Assembly (NCBI GenBank): GCA_036346355.1
Contig: CM070592.1
Coordinates: 35,015,230 to 35,079,229, forward strand
From: Rhipidocladum racemiflorum
Taxonomy: Eukaryota; Streptophyta; Magnoliopsida; Poales; Poaceae
DNA: 64,000 bases
Direction: 5' to 3'
The notes beneath the pieces are model-generated. The model was not told the DNA's origin, ran no database searches, and saw only the letters and a list, made by a program, of their open reading frames with translations. A program made the translations under genes and the position numbers. This document shows, in pieces, positions 54,342 through 64,000 of the stretch; the first letter of the stretch is position 1; each line of letters begins with the position of its first letter.

Positions 54342-56521
54342 CTCCTCAACATTTCATTTCAAATGTTGTTCCTGATTTTGGAAAAGAAAATGATAGGATT
54401 TACCTTTTCATAGTAACATCTTAGATGCCCTAACAATCAGTCTTCTGTGTCTTAGTGTAGTGTTTTTATTCTTGAACGCCATAGTTCAAGTAGCACATTG
54501 TGCTTAGCATATAAAAGCCTTCCGTCGCTGTTTCTCAGCGGTAGAGAAAGGTCCAGCGGACTTTTTCGGGTTCAACCCCTGTCTGGGATTCGAATTTCGG
54601 GGTTCGGTAGAACCACTTCGTGATAGAGTCGTGGACAAACAAATTTGTGACGGTATACAATTAATAGTTTGACTACGAGGTAGTAGTGGGTGCGTACATA
54701 TGAATCACTTGATAAACGCCGATCAATTAAATGAGTAATCGATCTTCCACGCATACCAATAACCGATTTTCCGGTCATGAAATGTGCCTGTTGGAACCAA
54801 TGTCCGCTATTCCTATACTATCAGAAAGTAGACTATCCTAAGATTCGGGTTGCGATCCTCAAGGAAATAAGCTTGAATCTAAAAAAGACTATTAGAGTGG
54901 GGAAACTTATAGCTACTGCTCTTTCATTGAAATGAACGATTCTTGCCGGTATATCGAGAATTCATTGGTTCAAGGTGATGACACACCGCCTTTTGGCTTG
55001 GTTCAAGCACGCTTTCCAGCTATCCAATTACCGTGAGAGCTCTTGGACTGTTAGACCGAGTAAAGGTATTTGTCCCTGCCCCTTACGAGCCAGTGGGTGA
55101 AAGTGCCCCTCCAATTGCACAAGTCTCTCCAGTCCCAACAAGGGACAATCAATCCAGTTAGCCAATTTTGGAAAGCTTTTTAAAGTGCTTTACTAAAGAA
55201 AGTTCTCTTTCGGCCATTGAGCAAGAGCAAGTATTCAAGCAGGAGTAGAAAGCTTCGATGCATTGGAAGTTCGTTCTTCTACCTGCGAGTTTTGTTACAG
55301 CAATTGGGAGTACCCTTTTCACCGCAAGTTCTCTTACATCTAGTAAGCCAGCTTAGGGGGTGCCAACTCTTACGAGATCTCACCCCGATTATAGTGAGTG
55401 CTTATCCCTTGATCTTCCCTTGGAATGCCAATTGTATAAGAAAGTCTTAAGCAAGTATATTGAGAATCTTAAGCTCATCTAGTGCCAGTGCACGTCACTC
55501 TATTCCCTTAGGAAGCAGGTCAGCAAGTGGGACTTTAGGTAAGAAAGAATCGTTCTATCTGGACTCTTTCTATAGGGTGTCACATTCATTCCTCGTGGGA
55601 GTGTAGGATTCCTATTATCAATAGTATTAGTACCCAATCCATAGCGTAGATCCTCGAAATCTTCTTTTTTTAGATGATATGGTGTACTCTCCAGTCTGGG
55701 GATATGCTATAGTATATTGCACGGGACCAATGCTCTTCTGACCAGGAGTAATACCTATGTCTAGTGGCAGTCCACTGTTAAAGTGGCCATAGGGTGACCG
55801 TATCGTGCCATTGACAATTAGTATATACTACTTTCATTGCTCCTCTTGGCATTCTAGGAGGAGGGCCATTTCGACTTCCATGGAACCGTTGTTCCTGCGA
55901 TTCCAATTCTACGGTCTTTGGTAAAAGGGGGTTTTATGGACCAGTTCTTTCTGGAAGTTGAAGGCTGTTTACCTTTTCAAATCGGTATGGTAAGAAAAGA
56001 CGACGAATCGGATCCAAATACGCGATTAAGAGGACTCACGATGAATGGCCGAAGGAAAAGTGATTAGAAAGTATGCCTCGATTGGGCGTTGGCCGACACA
56101 CTCACATTGAGTCGCCGATGTTATAACAGGTAGTGGTCGATCTGCGCCAAAGCCATAATACCGATATCGGAAGCGGCGTGGTGCTAACATGACTATAAAA
56201 ACTATTCGAAAATCTGTCTTTCTAACTTTTTATCATGCGGAACGAAGAGAAGTTAGTAAATATGTGGTAAGGGAACTTTGAATGACCTTCGACTGCCAAT
56301 CAGTAGTGGTTGGGAAAGAGGTGCTTCAATTCCAGAGTATAAGGGCGTCTTGAACAGGAATGCTTCTCGCTATACAGCAAAAACACGAATCAGAGAGTCT
56401 TTCCCTGAGTTCGAAGGCGTCCAGTGTGCCGTAAGATTACCGAATGGGGTGCCGTTTTTTAGTATAGCACGAAAGCAGAGAAGCTCCCCCTAAAAACGAA
56501 CTTGAAAACCCACTGGATCAT
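54342..56521. other. Gene-poor spacer with minor ORFs
   Basis: Frames 54572-54778 (minus), 55217-55450 (plus) and 56278-56493 (plus, PISSGWERGASIPEYKGVLN) are open but not recognised. A tRNA-like hairpin pair near 54525-54600 does not fold to a tRNA. Confidence 0.4.
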
Positions 56522-56920
56522 ATGATAATACCATATCCGTTTTTGTCGTATTATACCTTTTTCTTTTTTGATACGTGTCTATATGTATATAATATGACAC
56601 CCGATTTTTCAAAGGGATTGGATTGGCGACTTACCCATTCAGTGACTTTGGCACTGGACGTTCCAAAAACGGGTACTATCGGATCGGGTGAATTAGAGAA
56701 TAGACAGAGGTCCGTTGGCATTTCAGCTTCTCTTCTCCTTTCAGGGCCTATCCGAAAGAGAATCCAGGACCAAGAGGTCCTGAATATAAGAATAGGACGA
56801 ACGAACGGCCTCCGCGGATATCTTTGCTTCGGAACTAAACAATTAGCATTAGGCTCGGTCAACTGGAATGTGTATTATCCATATGGGAGATCTTACAATC
56901 GAGAAGATCCATCGATCTGA
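56522..56920 (+). CDS. Unidentified ORF, protein-like
   Basis: A 132-residue plus-strand frame. The first 28 residues are aromatic and hydrophobic (FLSYYTFFFFDTCLYVY), and an internal methionine (MTPDFSKGLDWR) may be the better start. The rest is hydrophilic with balanced composition (SVGISASLLLSGPIRKR, SVNWNVYYPYGRSYN), which looks more like real protein than chance. I do not recognise the family. Confidence 0.35.
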   Translation: MIIPYPFLSYYTFFFFDTCLYVYNMTPDFSKGLDWRLTHSVTLALDVPKTGTIGSGELENRQRSVGISASLLLSGPIRKRIQDQEVLNIRIGRTNGLRGYLCFGTKQLALGSVNWNVYYPYGRSYNREDPSI

Positions 56921-59496
56921 GACGAAGAGAAAGGGGCAATTTCCATAAGGCCATAAGGTCGGATCTCTATCCGGTGCCAAAGAAAGGGATTGTCGTCAAA
57001 AGGTGCCGTAGTGATTTGACAGTTCTACGAGCATGAAAACTTGCCAGTATGACTCAATGATATATATGTGCATTTTTCTTTAATAGAATGTAAGGCAGCA
57101 GAGTCGACGGTGTCACATTCTATATCTGTAATCTGTATTGATCGTCCGATCGCAGCAGATTTAAGCATCGATCTTTGGTCACAAAGAAGTCGACTCTATT
57201 GAATGCATAAGCGCCCAAGAAGGAATAGGTTGGGTTGTTTTCCAGTTTTCTGTAGGATTTCAAATGTGATTGTGGCTAAGAGGAGAAAATGCTCGCATTA
57301 GAAAGTCAGAGAGGAAGAATAATGAATTCTATTGGGCATCGGCAGTATATAAGTAGTGTGGGAAGTCCAGTCCTTAAATAGGAGCTTGAAAAGAGATCTA
57401 TGCTTCCATAGAGTTGAGAGGCTTATTTTTAAGTAAGTAGTATCCTCTTAGAACAAAGGGTCTTTAGTCGCGAAGAGGTCAGTCGAGCAGTGGAAAGTAT
57501 TGGATTTCCATATCAAGAATATCTGGGAAAAGAAGGAAGTTGTTCGCCAGAGGAATCGAGTCATAGGGGTTCCTCATCGGGAGGAAAGTCGAAAGTCGCC
57601 TGCCTCCGGATCGATCCTGTGGAAGAAAGAAGTAATGGCTCTCTAAACTCTGTTTATAGATTTATGGGTCGGTCGAGATAGCTTTTGGCCTCGAATTTCA
57701 TAGTCATAGAAATCATGAAGGTATTTACGCCTTGCGATGAAAGGAAGTGGCATGGTTCCCTCGAATAGAACTCTTGAGAAGAAATGCGAAATCGAAATCA
57801 TAGGCGTAGGTCCCTCCCATTCTTTGTTGACCGAGTTGAAGAAGAGAGAGGCTTACCAAATACTTTTCTCATCTACTCCAATTCTCGAGTATCGTATCTA
57901 TTTGGATGGCAGGTTTGAGTCGGAAGATAAGGAACCCGCGTGATCGATTGCCTGTGAGCTCCTCTTGTAGAAGTCAACTTCTCTTCTCTACATTTTCCAG
58001 TCCGCCCGCCTTCTCCGAATGAACTAAGCGCGGCTATCCTGTTGTGGCGAAGGAATAGTGGCTCTAAAGGGTGCCCTGCCAGAGGAAGACTTCCCACATT
58101 TTCCTTTCCGTGTTAACTATTCCGAGTCATCAACATCTATTAGTATATTTCTCTAATTCTCGAGTTAGCGAGATAGATTTTGAGTCCTATGCCTGGACCC
58201 TCTTCGAGGGAAACAAGGTCTTAGTTGTTAGATCTAAGAATGCAGCTTGTTTGAGTTTTCGTTGTTAGAGGGAAGTGGCCACAGCCCTAAACTTGGGGCA
58301 CGTGCCCAAACCCAGCTTAGAAAAATCACTTATTCCAAAGAACGGAATCTGGGCCATTCTCCCTGAAAGTAGACAACGGAAAGAGCACTCCTCCTGTCAA
58401 TGACTAGCCGATTCCCTTGAAACTCAAAAGTCGTTCTAGTCATTGCGGATTCTTTGTCAGAATCGTATGCTTGAGCAGAAGCCAATTCTTAGACGAAGCT
58501 AGGTTGCAATTCTCAATCCCTCGATGTACATTGGAGAAAATCCACTACTCTTCCGCTTGAAAACTACTTAAATTAGGGCCGAGCTACTCGTAACTTCTAT
58601 CACGGACCACTGGGCGAGCAATAAATCTTGAGCTTTAAGTAGAAGACTTTCTAGAAATAGAAGCGATCTATAGTGCCCCTTGTCAACGTGGCGAGGATCT
58701 CCCCATTCAAAATGAGAAACTGCCTATTTGCTGACCTCTGACGATTCACTTGTTGGTCAATGACCGATAAGCGGAACAAAGTCTTGGTCTTTTTAGGAGA
58801 ATCCCCCGCCGCAATCTAGTGCTTGGCACTCTTCTCACTAGGAAACGGCATGTTTAAGCTCCGTATGAGGATAAAATATGCTCGACCAACGGAAGAGGGT
58901 GCCATGGGTCTGATTACCCACATAGCATCTACTTCCTGGCACTGGCACAAAAGAGGCCCTGAAGTTTGGTTTCTATGCTATGGCAGAAAAGTACAAACAT
59001 AGCTATGGGGAGCTCATCCCTATGGTTCCGTACCCTTGAATCGTAAGGAGTGGATCATTCTTTTCCGGGATCGCTCAGAATAGAGTTTGCCCAGATATTG
59101 ATGCAAGGAAGTATATAAATGGTGCTGCCCGGCTTGCTAGTTGGTCAGAGCAAGAGAAATAGTGCCGACACCCTGATGTTTCTCAATAAAGGTCTTCCAC
59201 TAGTAGATTTCTTTCAAATAAAAGGGATGACGGACCTCCTCTTAAATATTGTAAGAAAGCGATGTTGATACTCTCTCTGATGGCTAAATCACCGATAAGA
59301 TACCACATACTTCACCCGCAAAGGCAGCCTTGACATCTCTAGTTCGAATCCTAACCAACGGCTATAGCGCGAGAAGACCACTTTATCGCTTTCGAATTGA
59401 CCAATAAATCGACCACCTAACTCACTAGGCTGGCCTACCCAACTGAAATAACACGAATGATAAAGAAATGGGCCCGCCCAATCTTGAGTACCGCTC
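56921..59496. other. Gene-poor mitochondrial-type spacer
   Basis: Several open frames of 60-75 residues (57490-57681, 57737-57943 and 58071-58268, all plus) are not recognised. No RNA gene is seen. Confidence 0.4.
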
Positions 59497-59799
59497 TTGG
59501 AGCATCATGTTCCTTTTCAAGAAGCATATAACACCCTTTCCGAGCCTAGCGTGTATTGTATCGTATCCCGCACCGAAAATGTGGATGCCTTAGAAAAACT
59601 CGTAAACATTGCTTCTCATCGATCCTTCTACTTGCGATGCGGGCAGCGAGAGTTGAGAGATCAAATCAACTCTCCCTGGCTTGCTTGCTCTAAAATCTAC
59701 TTCTCGACGTTCACCGAAGCCTGCAGAGAAATCAACAAATACTTGAATAAACTATCGACTTGGCTCTGCGGCTGCAGGATAACCACCCTCGTGCTTTAA
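59497..59799 (+). CDS. Unidentified ORF
   Basis: A 100-residue plus-strand frame with protein-like composition (SVYCIVSRTENVDALEKLV, TFTEACREINKYLNKLSTW) and a short cysteine-rich end. Not recognised. Confidence 0.3.
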   Translation: MEHHVPFQEAYNTLSEPSVYCIVSRTENVDALEKLVNIASHRSFYLRCGQRELRDQINSPWLACSKIYFSTFTEACREINKYLNKLSTWLCGCRITTLVL

Positions 59800-60430
59800 A
59801 CAAAGACGGCACGCTCAATATCCCTTCAATCAAGCGCCCCCTTAGGCTATCTGGGCCTAGGTAAGACAACTTACTTGCTACGACCTTTCGGAGAGCCCGT
59901 TCGTTCAGGGAATCCACCTCTAACTCTAATGGTTGGGACCATCTTTGAGCAAGACCTTTGCTACTTGGGAGGGAATACATAGATAGGCACCTTTCTTAAA
60001 CACCGCCGAGAAAAGTACCATACTTGACTCAACACGTAACTTAGCATGAAAGCCATTGTGCTAACACAAAGACAGCCATTTCCTTGGTGCACCGATGGAG
60101 AAAATACCTAGATCGTAGCGTCGCTTTCCCATTTCCATATGCTAAGTCGAGCATCGCTCCACAACTCATTTCTTTTTTCAAGCAATTGCACATATCTCGC
60201 TTAAGCAAAGATGGAACTCTACCCATACTTCCACTACTAGTAGAAAGGGTGAGCTATGAACCTCACAGGGCGAAGACTTTACAAGCCCATTAGCCTTCAT
60301 TCATATCTAGAAAAACACTGTTTCTATTGCGGCTCAGTTGACCCGGATTTGATCGTAGATCACCACCAAGTTAGGAATCAGGTTGAGTGAGGTTTTCCGC
60401 GCATAACACGCCTCAAAGAGGTGGAGACTA

Positions 60431-60910
60431 CTATATGAATGAGAATATTAAATGAATATCCAAATCATTGGGACGCGCACGGTCAATCAATCTTGGAGAA
60501 AGACGGATTTCGAAAGGATCCTGGCAAGAGTCTACTTCATTCCGCTTTAAGAGCATTGCCCTCGGCACAGTAGGACAGAAATGAAATAAAAATTCATTAC
60601 CCTTATTAGTGCGAAACCGAGGATCCAGCAGCACAAGCGGGCAATCTTTTCGTCCGGATACTGATCTATAGCGAGATAAACAAGACAGACGCCTTTTTCT
60701 AAAAGATCCACTATCAGTATCACCGATCCCAGATCGTAAATCACGACTCCCACAACTCCTCAATCTTAAAGGAGAGCTGGACTCCCAATCATCTAATTCT
60801 GCTCTTCCCAAATTCTGAAAAGGAAGCAGGCTTTGATGGGATGCTGGCGACACCAAACAAGAGACTAATGAGATCACCGCCATCCGAACAAGGACACCGC
60901 AGGAGCCCAA
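60431..60910 (-). CDS. Unidentified ORF, basic
   Basis: A 159-residue minus-strand frame, arginine- and serine-rich (RSGIGDTDSGSFRKRRLSCL), with a hydrophobic start. The plus strand has an overlapping open frame (60841-61230) and minus frame 2 is also open (60547-60753), so the open frame may be by chance. No family recognised. Confidence 0.25.
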   Translation of the reverse strand: MGSCGVLVRMAVISLVSCLVSPASHQSLLPFQNLGRAELDDWESSSPLRLRSCGSRDLRSGIGDTDSGSFRKRRLSCLSRYRSVSGRKDCPLVLLDPRFRTNKGNEFLFHFCPTVPRAMLLKRNEVDSCQDPFEIRLSPRLIDRARPNDLDIHLIFSFI

Positions 60911-61855
60911 GAATAATTTGCATTTTCGGGCACAAATACTCCAACAAAAAATTGAGGAGAATCCGAATTTATGACATGCAGCATATCCGACAAAGAGAAG
61001 AATCCATATCCCATATCGTTACTGTCCATCTTTTTCAGCTCTGCTCTCCTTTGCGGAATACCAGATCAAGAGATGAATTAGCGGATCACAGGGCTAAGTC
61101 GAAGCATGCCAGAACCTTCTTTAGTAGTGAGCCGTACCGACTAGCTCCTAGCAAGGGCTTCAAGATCACAGTAATGCCTGCCAAAACTTTCCTTGGGTAC
61201 GAATGTCATGTTCAAAGCTGGTTTCTCTAGACACCTTGGAAAAGATCACTGACGAGCTCAATCTCAAAGTGTGAATGAAATTATCAGTTTCGTCCTCTTT
61301 ATGAGCCTGAGATCATATGGGTCAACAATTCTCATTTCTTAGTTATAGAAAGCCCTTCTCAAGAAAGTGAGCCACTCAATCTGAGCCAGCGGATTCTCAT
61401 TCAGGTGTCTTGGTCATAAGCAAAGCAAGCACGCTTAGACAACGATGTCCAATCTTTGGTCCGCCCATTAAATTAAGGGCTGACTCCGCTAGGCAAGAGG
61501 ACTACTACTGGGATTATTCTATTACTAATTGATGACACTGGGGCTACTCTTCTTTCTCCACTCTGAGATATTGGTGACTGTTGATAGGATAAGCGGGGCG
61601 ATAAAGAGGAGAGGAGGAAAAAGAAGTAGAGTTAGGTTACATTCTTGTGTGTAAGCCCTCGGTCGATTAAATGCGCTCATTCACAGCGTATGATTCTTAT
61701 CCAATTGCTTCTTCCGAAAACGCGGCGTCGGTTAATCTTTCTTATTCTCCCTTCCCTTCGGGGCTCCTCATGTTGCTACTAATAGAAACAGTTCGGACCT
61801 TGCTCATACAATCCTCGGGACTACTATTGGTTAATCTTTGTCCTCCCTAGGGAAA
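60911..61855. other. Gene-poor spacer
   Basis: No supported gene beyond the end of an overlapping plus-strand frame that stops at 61230. Confidence 0.45.
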
Positions 61856-64000
61856 GTGTGAGACCCTCACTTTTATGCTACAGTGCAAACATAAAAGCAA
61901 GGTTCTAATGTGCATACTGTACCATTCCCATGATCAGTGACTGGCACGCACAAAACACAATTTGGAATCACAACCATACAAAAGTTTCATATTTTATTAC
62001 AGCGGAAGTAATGATACATTATGACCGAGAAGGTCAACTAAACATAATAAAAGAATCAGATGTCTTGTAGTTTGCCACATAATCCACAGGCAACTGACAA
62101 GCGTTAACAAACCCGCAATCCTGCGTCAAAGTAAAGTTCATCGAGATACCTGCAACTTCACCTAAAAACAATAATGATAGCAAGGGTGAGTACATTTCGT
62201 ACTCAGCAAGACTTGAGTTGTGTGTTTGGAATGCAGGCTGATCCCAGAATGAAGCTTCTACAGTTATTCTTTGCTTGGAGCCAAATTGAATTATTAAATA
62301 CTGAATAGTAGAGTGAAAGCGAAAATTGTAAAAGTAAATAAATGAGTAAAGTAACAAGTATGTACTTAAAAGTAATGCGAAGAGATAGATAACTCACAGC
62401 CCTTCGCGAATAAAATGTAACAAAATACCCACAACCCTTCGTGAGTGATAAAACGTCGGTCCATCATATGAAATATTATCTCAAGATTAAAGTTTTGTCC
62501 ACATTAGGCACAACAAATGAGTTCAACCTTGCCAACGTAATGTCAAGTATTGAATCATCTGTAAGGGTAAGCTCACCAAAACATTTTATATAAACAGCTA
62601 ACTAGTGTCAATTCGCCAAGTCGTCCATGACCGTGGACACGGCTATTCGAATAGTTTTAGACTCTGCAGAGTTTGTACTGCTTTACCCACAAGATATGTT
62701 CTCCCTTTTTGGCAGTGCACATAGACACACTTCCTTTGGTGTGCCGCCAGAGAGTTCATAACGAAACTGTTCGATTACTTGAACCTTAACTTTGCACTAG
62801 CCCAATGACGTTACCCCTGACTATGATGGAAGCAAACAAACAGTGAAGCAATAGTATTCAGGAGCCCGCGGCTCAAATGGTACAACAACAGCCCCAAATT
62901 CATAGCCAGGCGTACACCGTTACAACGGCAGATGCCAACACCTCGGTGATGACACCTCCCTCGAGCAAACCAATATTCGGAATGCCCGTGCTACAACTGC
63001 CTACCAATGTGCAAAGCTAATCCCCAAATAATTTAATAAGTTAAGACTGTCCCAGTCCAGTACTTGTGGATGTACGGTTTACTTGGATCATGCAACACTA
63101 CGTTCGGTCCTTAAAGTGACATGGGCGATAACTCCACCCTAGCTACGTACACATTAAAACATGTACATCCGGCTATTGCCAATAATCACCCACGTCGAAA
63201 TCATAGTTTTATTTCCAGAAAAAGAAAGTGTCAATAACCACATTATTCCAACAGGTTCAAGATTAATGTTCATTATGTCCAACAATTTTAGTTCATCACG
63301 AACAGTATAACCATCCGTTCGTGTTCCCAATCTAAGCAGGACTAAGCATATGCAAGTAATAGTCGAATATACCCATTTGTGTATCCAACAACAATCTAGG
63401 GTTTCATCTATCACTGTTGATTAAGGAAAACCATCAATGAAGGTTATATCTACCATTCTTCCCATAATATAGCAGTGTATACAGAATATAGCATATGCAT
63501 GCAAGTTTTAATTAGATTCTTCTTGTTAAAGAAAATTGGGATCTACATGAGTGCTTGCCTTGCTATCCATTGTTTTCAGTGACGAAGCCGAAGACATGAT
63601 CTTGAAGTCGTCGACGATGAAGTCCGAGACGTCAGATTCTACACATCGTATAACAGAAAAGAATAACAAATAGCAAATAACACTTTAAATAAGGGCAAAA
63701 GGAAATCAGATGGAAAATCAAATAAGCAATCATTACATAAAACAGGCATGGGTCGTGGTTTAGGGTTTCAAGATCGTATAAGCGAACGTACTACTTTTAC
63801 ATCGTAGTCTTATTACCGGTTAATGGTTTGAGGGTCGCATCGCACACAACATTTATTTCTTATGATTTATTCTATTTTATTTTACGAATTCAGGAAGCTA
63901 AGATTGTATATGTAATTATGAATCAATACATAAAACAACAGGGTTAGTGCAAGTATAACTTGCATTGTTAAATTTAAGTGAATACTAGACACTAATGCTC
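61856..64000. mobile_element. Start of an LTR-like nuclear repeat, runs off the window
   Basis: Begins TGTGAGACCCTCACTTTTAT at a sharp change from backbone to nuclear-like sequence. Near 62187-62210 it carries GTGAGTACATTTCGTACTCA, a word I associate with grass LTRs. There is no open frame of note over 2 kb. The other end and any TSD are outside the window, so the class is a guess. Confidence 0.35.

Noticed and set aside
54520..54600. tRNA-like pattern with a D-arm-like hairpin and GGGTTCAACCCC
   Set aside because: The arms do not have proper spacing, no acceptor stem closes and no anticodon loop is plausible.
60547..60753. Second minus-strand frame under 60431-60910
   Set aside because: Both frames cannot be real and neither is recognised; only the longer one is listed, with low confidence.
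61650..61855. rRNA-like words (AGCCCTCGGTCGATTAAAT and similar)
   Set aside because: No extended match to a large-subunit rRNA domain could be recognised on either strand.

Overview
The window looks like plant, most likely grass, DNA. Its backbone resembles a plant mitochondrial genome: a cox1 5' part and an intact rps13 (1-1024), a complete mitochondrial-type trnE(UUC) (38231-38302), a plastid-derived rps11/rpoA scrap of the kind common in plant mtDNA (32808-33098), and long purine/pyrimidine-skewed spacers with no clear genes. Into this is packed a large amount of DNA of nuclear type: LTR retrotransposons, a LINE, a hAT-like element and MITEs, most of them with target-site duplications (TSDs) that can be read directly.

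Layout. 1-1024: cox1 (broken by three single-base indels) and rps13, both minus strand. 1159-8982: an unidentified minus-strand reading frame split by a complete 6,980-bp Ty1/copia element (identical 220-bp LTRs, TSD ATCTT). 9.3-11.5 kb: LTR-like and copia gag scraps. 11826-23130: a second unidentified frame (ORF-A) split twice, by an L1-type LINE (12069-16481) and by a SIRE-like copia element (16673-22925, TSD AAACC) that has lost integrase and most of reverse transcriptase. 23-39 kb: gene-poor backbone with Ty3/gypsy and copia scraps, two adjacent 283-bp Tourist-like MITEs, the plastid scrap, a solo LTR inside a gypsy integrase (TSD TTGTG), and trnE. 39131-41416: a DNA transposon carrying a GC-rich exon-like segment, with a 285-bp relative at 25987. 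44551-45218: a hAT-like element (TSD CTCTGGCG) splitting a third frame (ORF-B). 47792-51787: a young copia element (199-bp LTRs, one difference, TSD CTCAT) whose protease-integrase block has been moved and inverted. 51.8-61.8 kb: gene-poor backbone with a few unidentified ORFs. 61856-end: the start of an LTR-like nuclear repeat that runs off the window.

Interpretation. LTR elements, LINEs, hAT and Tourist elements transpose in the nucleus, so these insertions happened there. Either the window is a nuclear chromosome carrying an old mitochondrial insertion (NUMT) later hit by transposons, which I favour, or it is a mitochondrial genome that took up transposon-rich nuclear DNA. No insertion sits between two certain mitochondrial genes, so the sequence alone does not settle it. 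Several frameshifts lie in homopolymers (cox1, LINE RT, between the SIRE LTRs), so some may be assembly errors. The only features that look functional as read are rps13, trnE and the gag and RT-RNase H frames of the 47.8-kb element.
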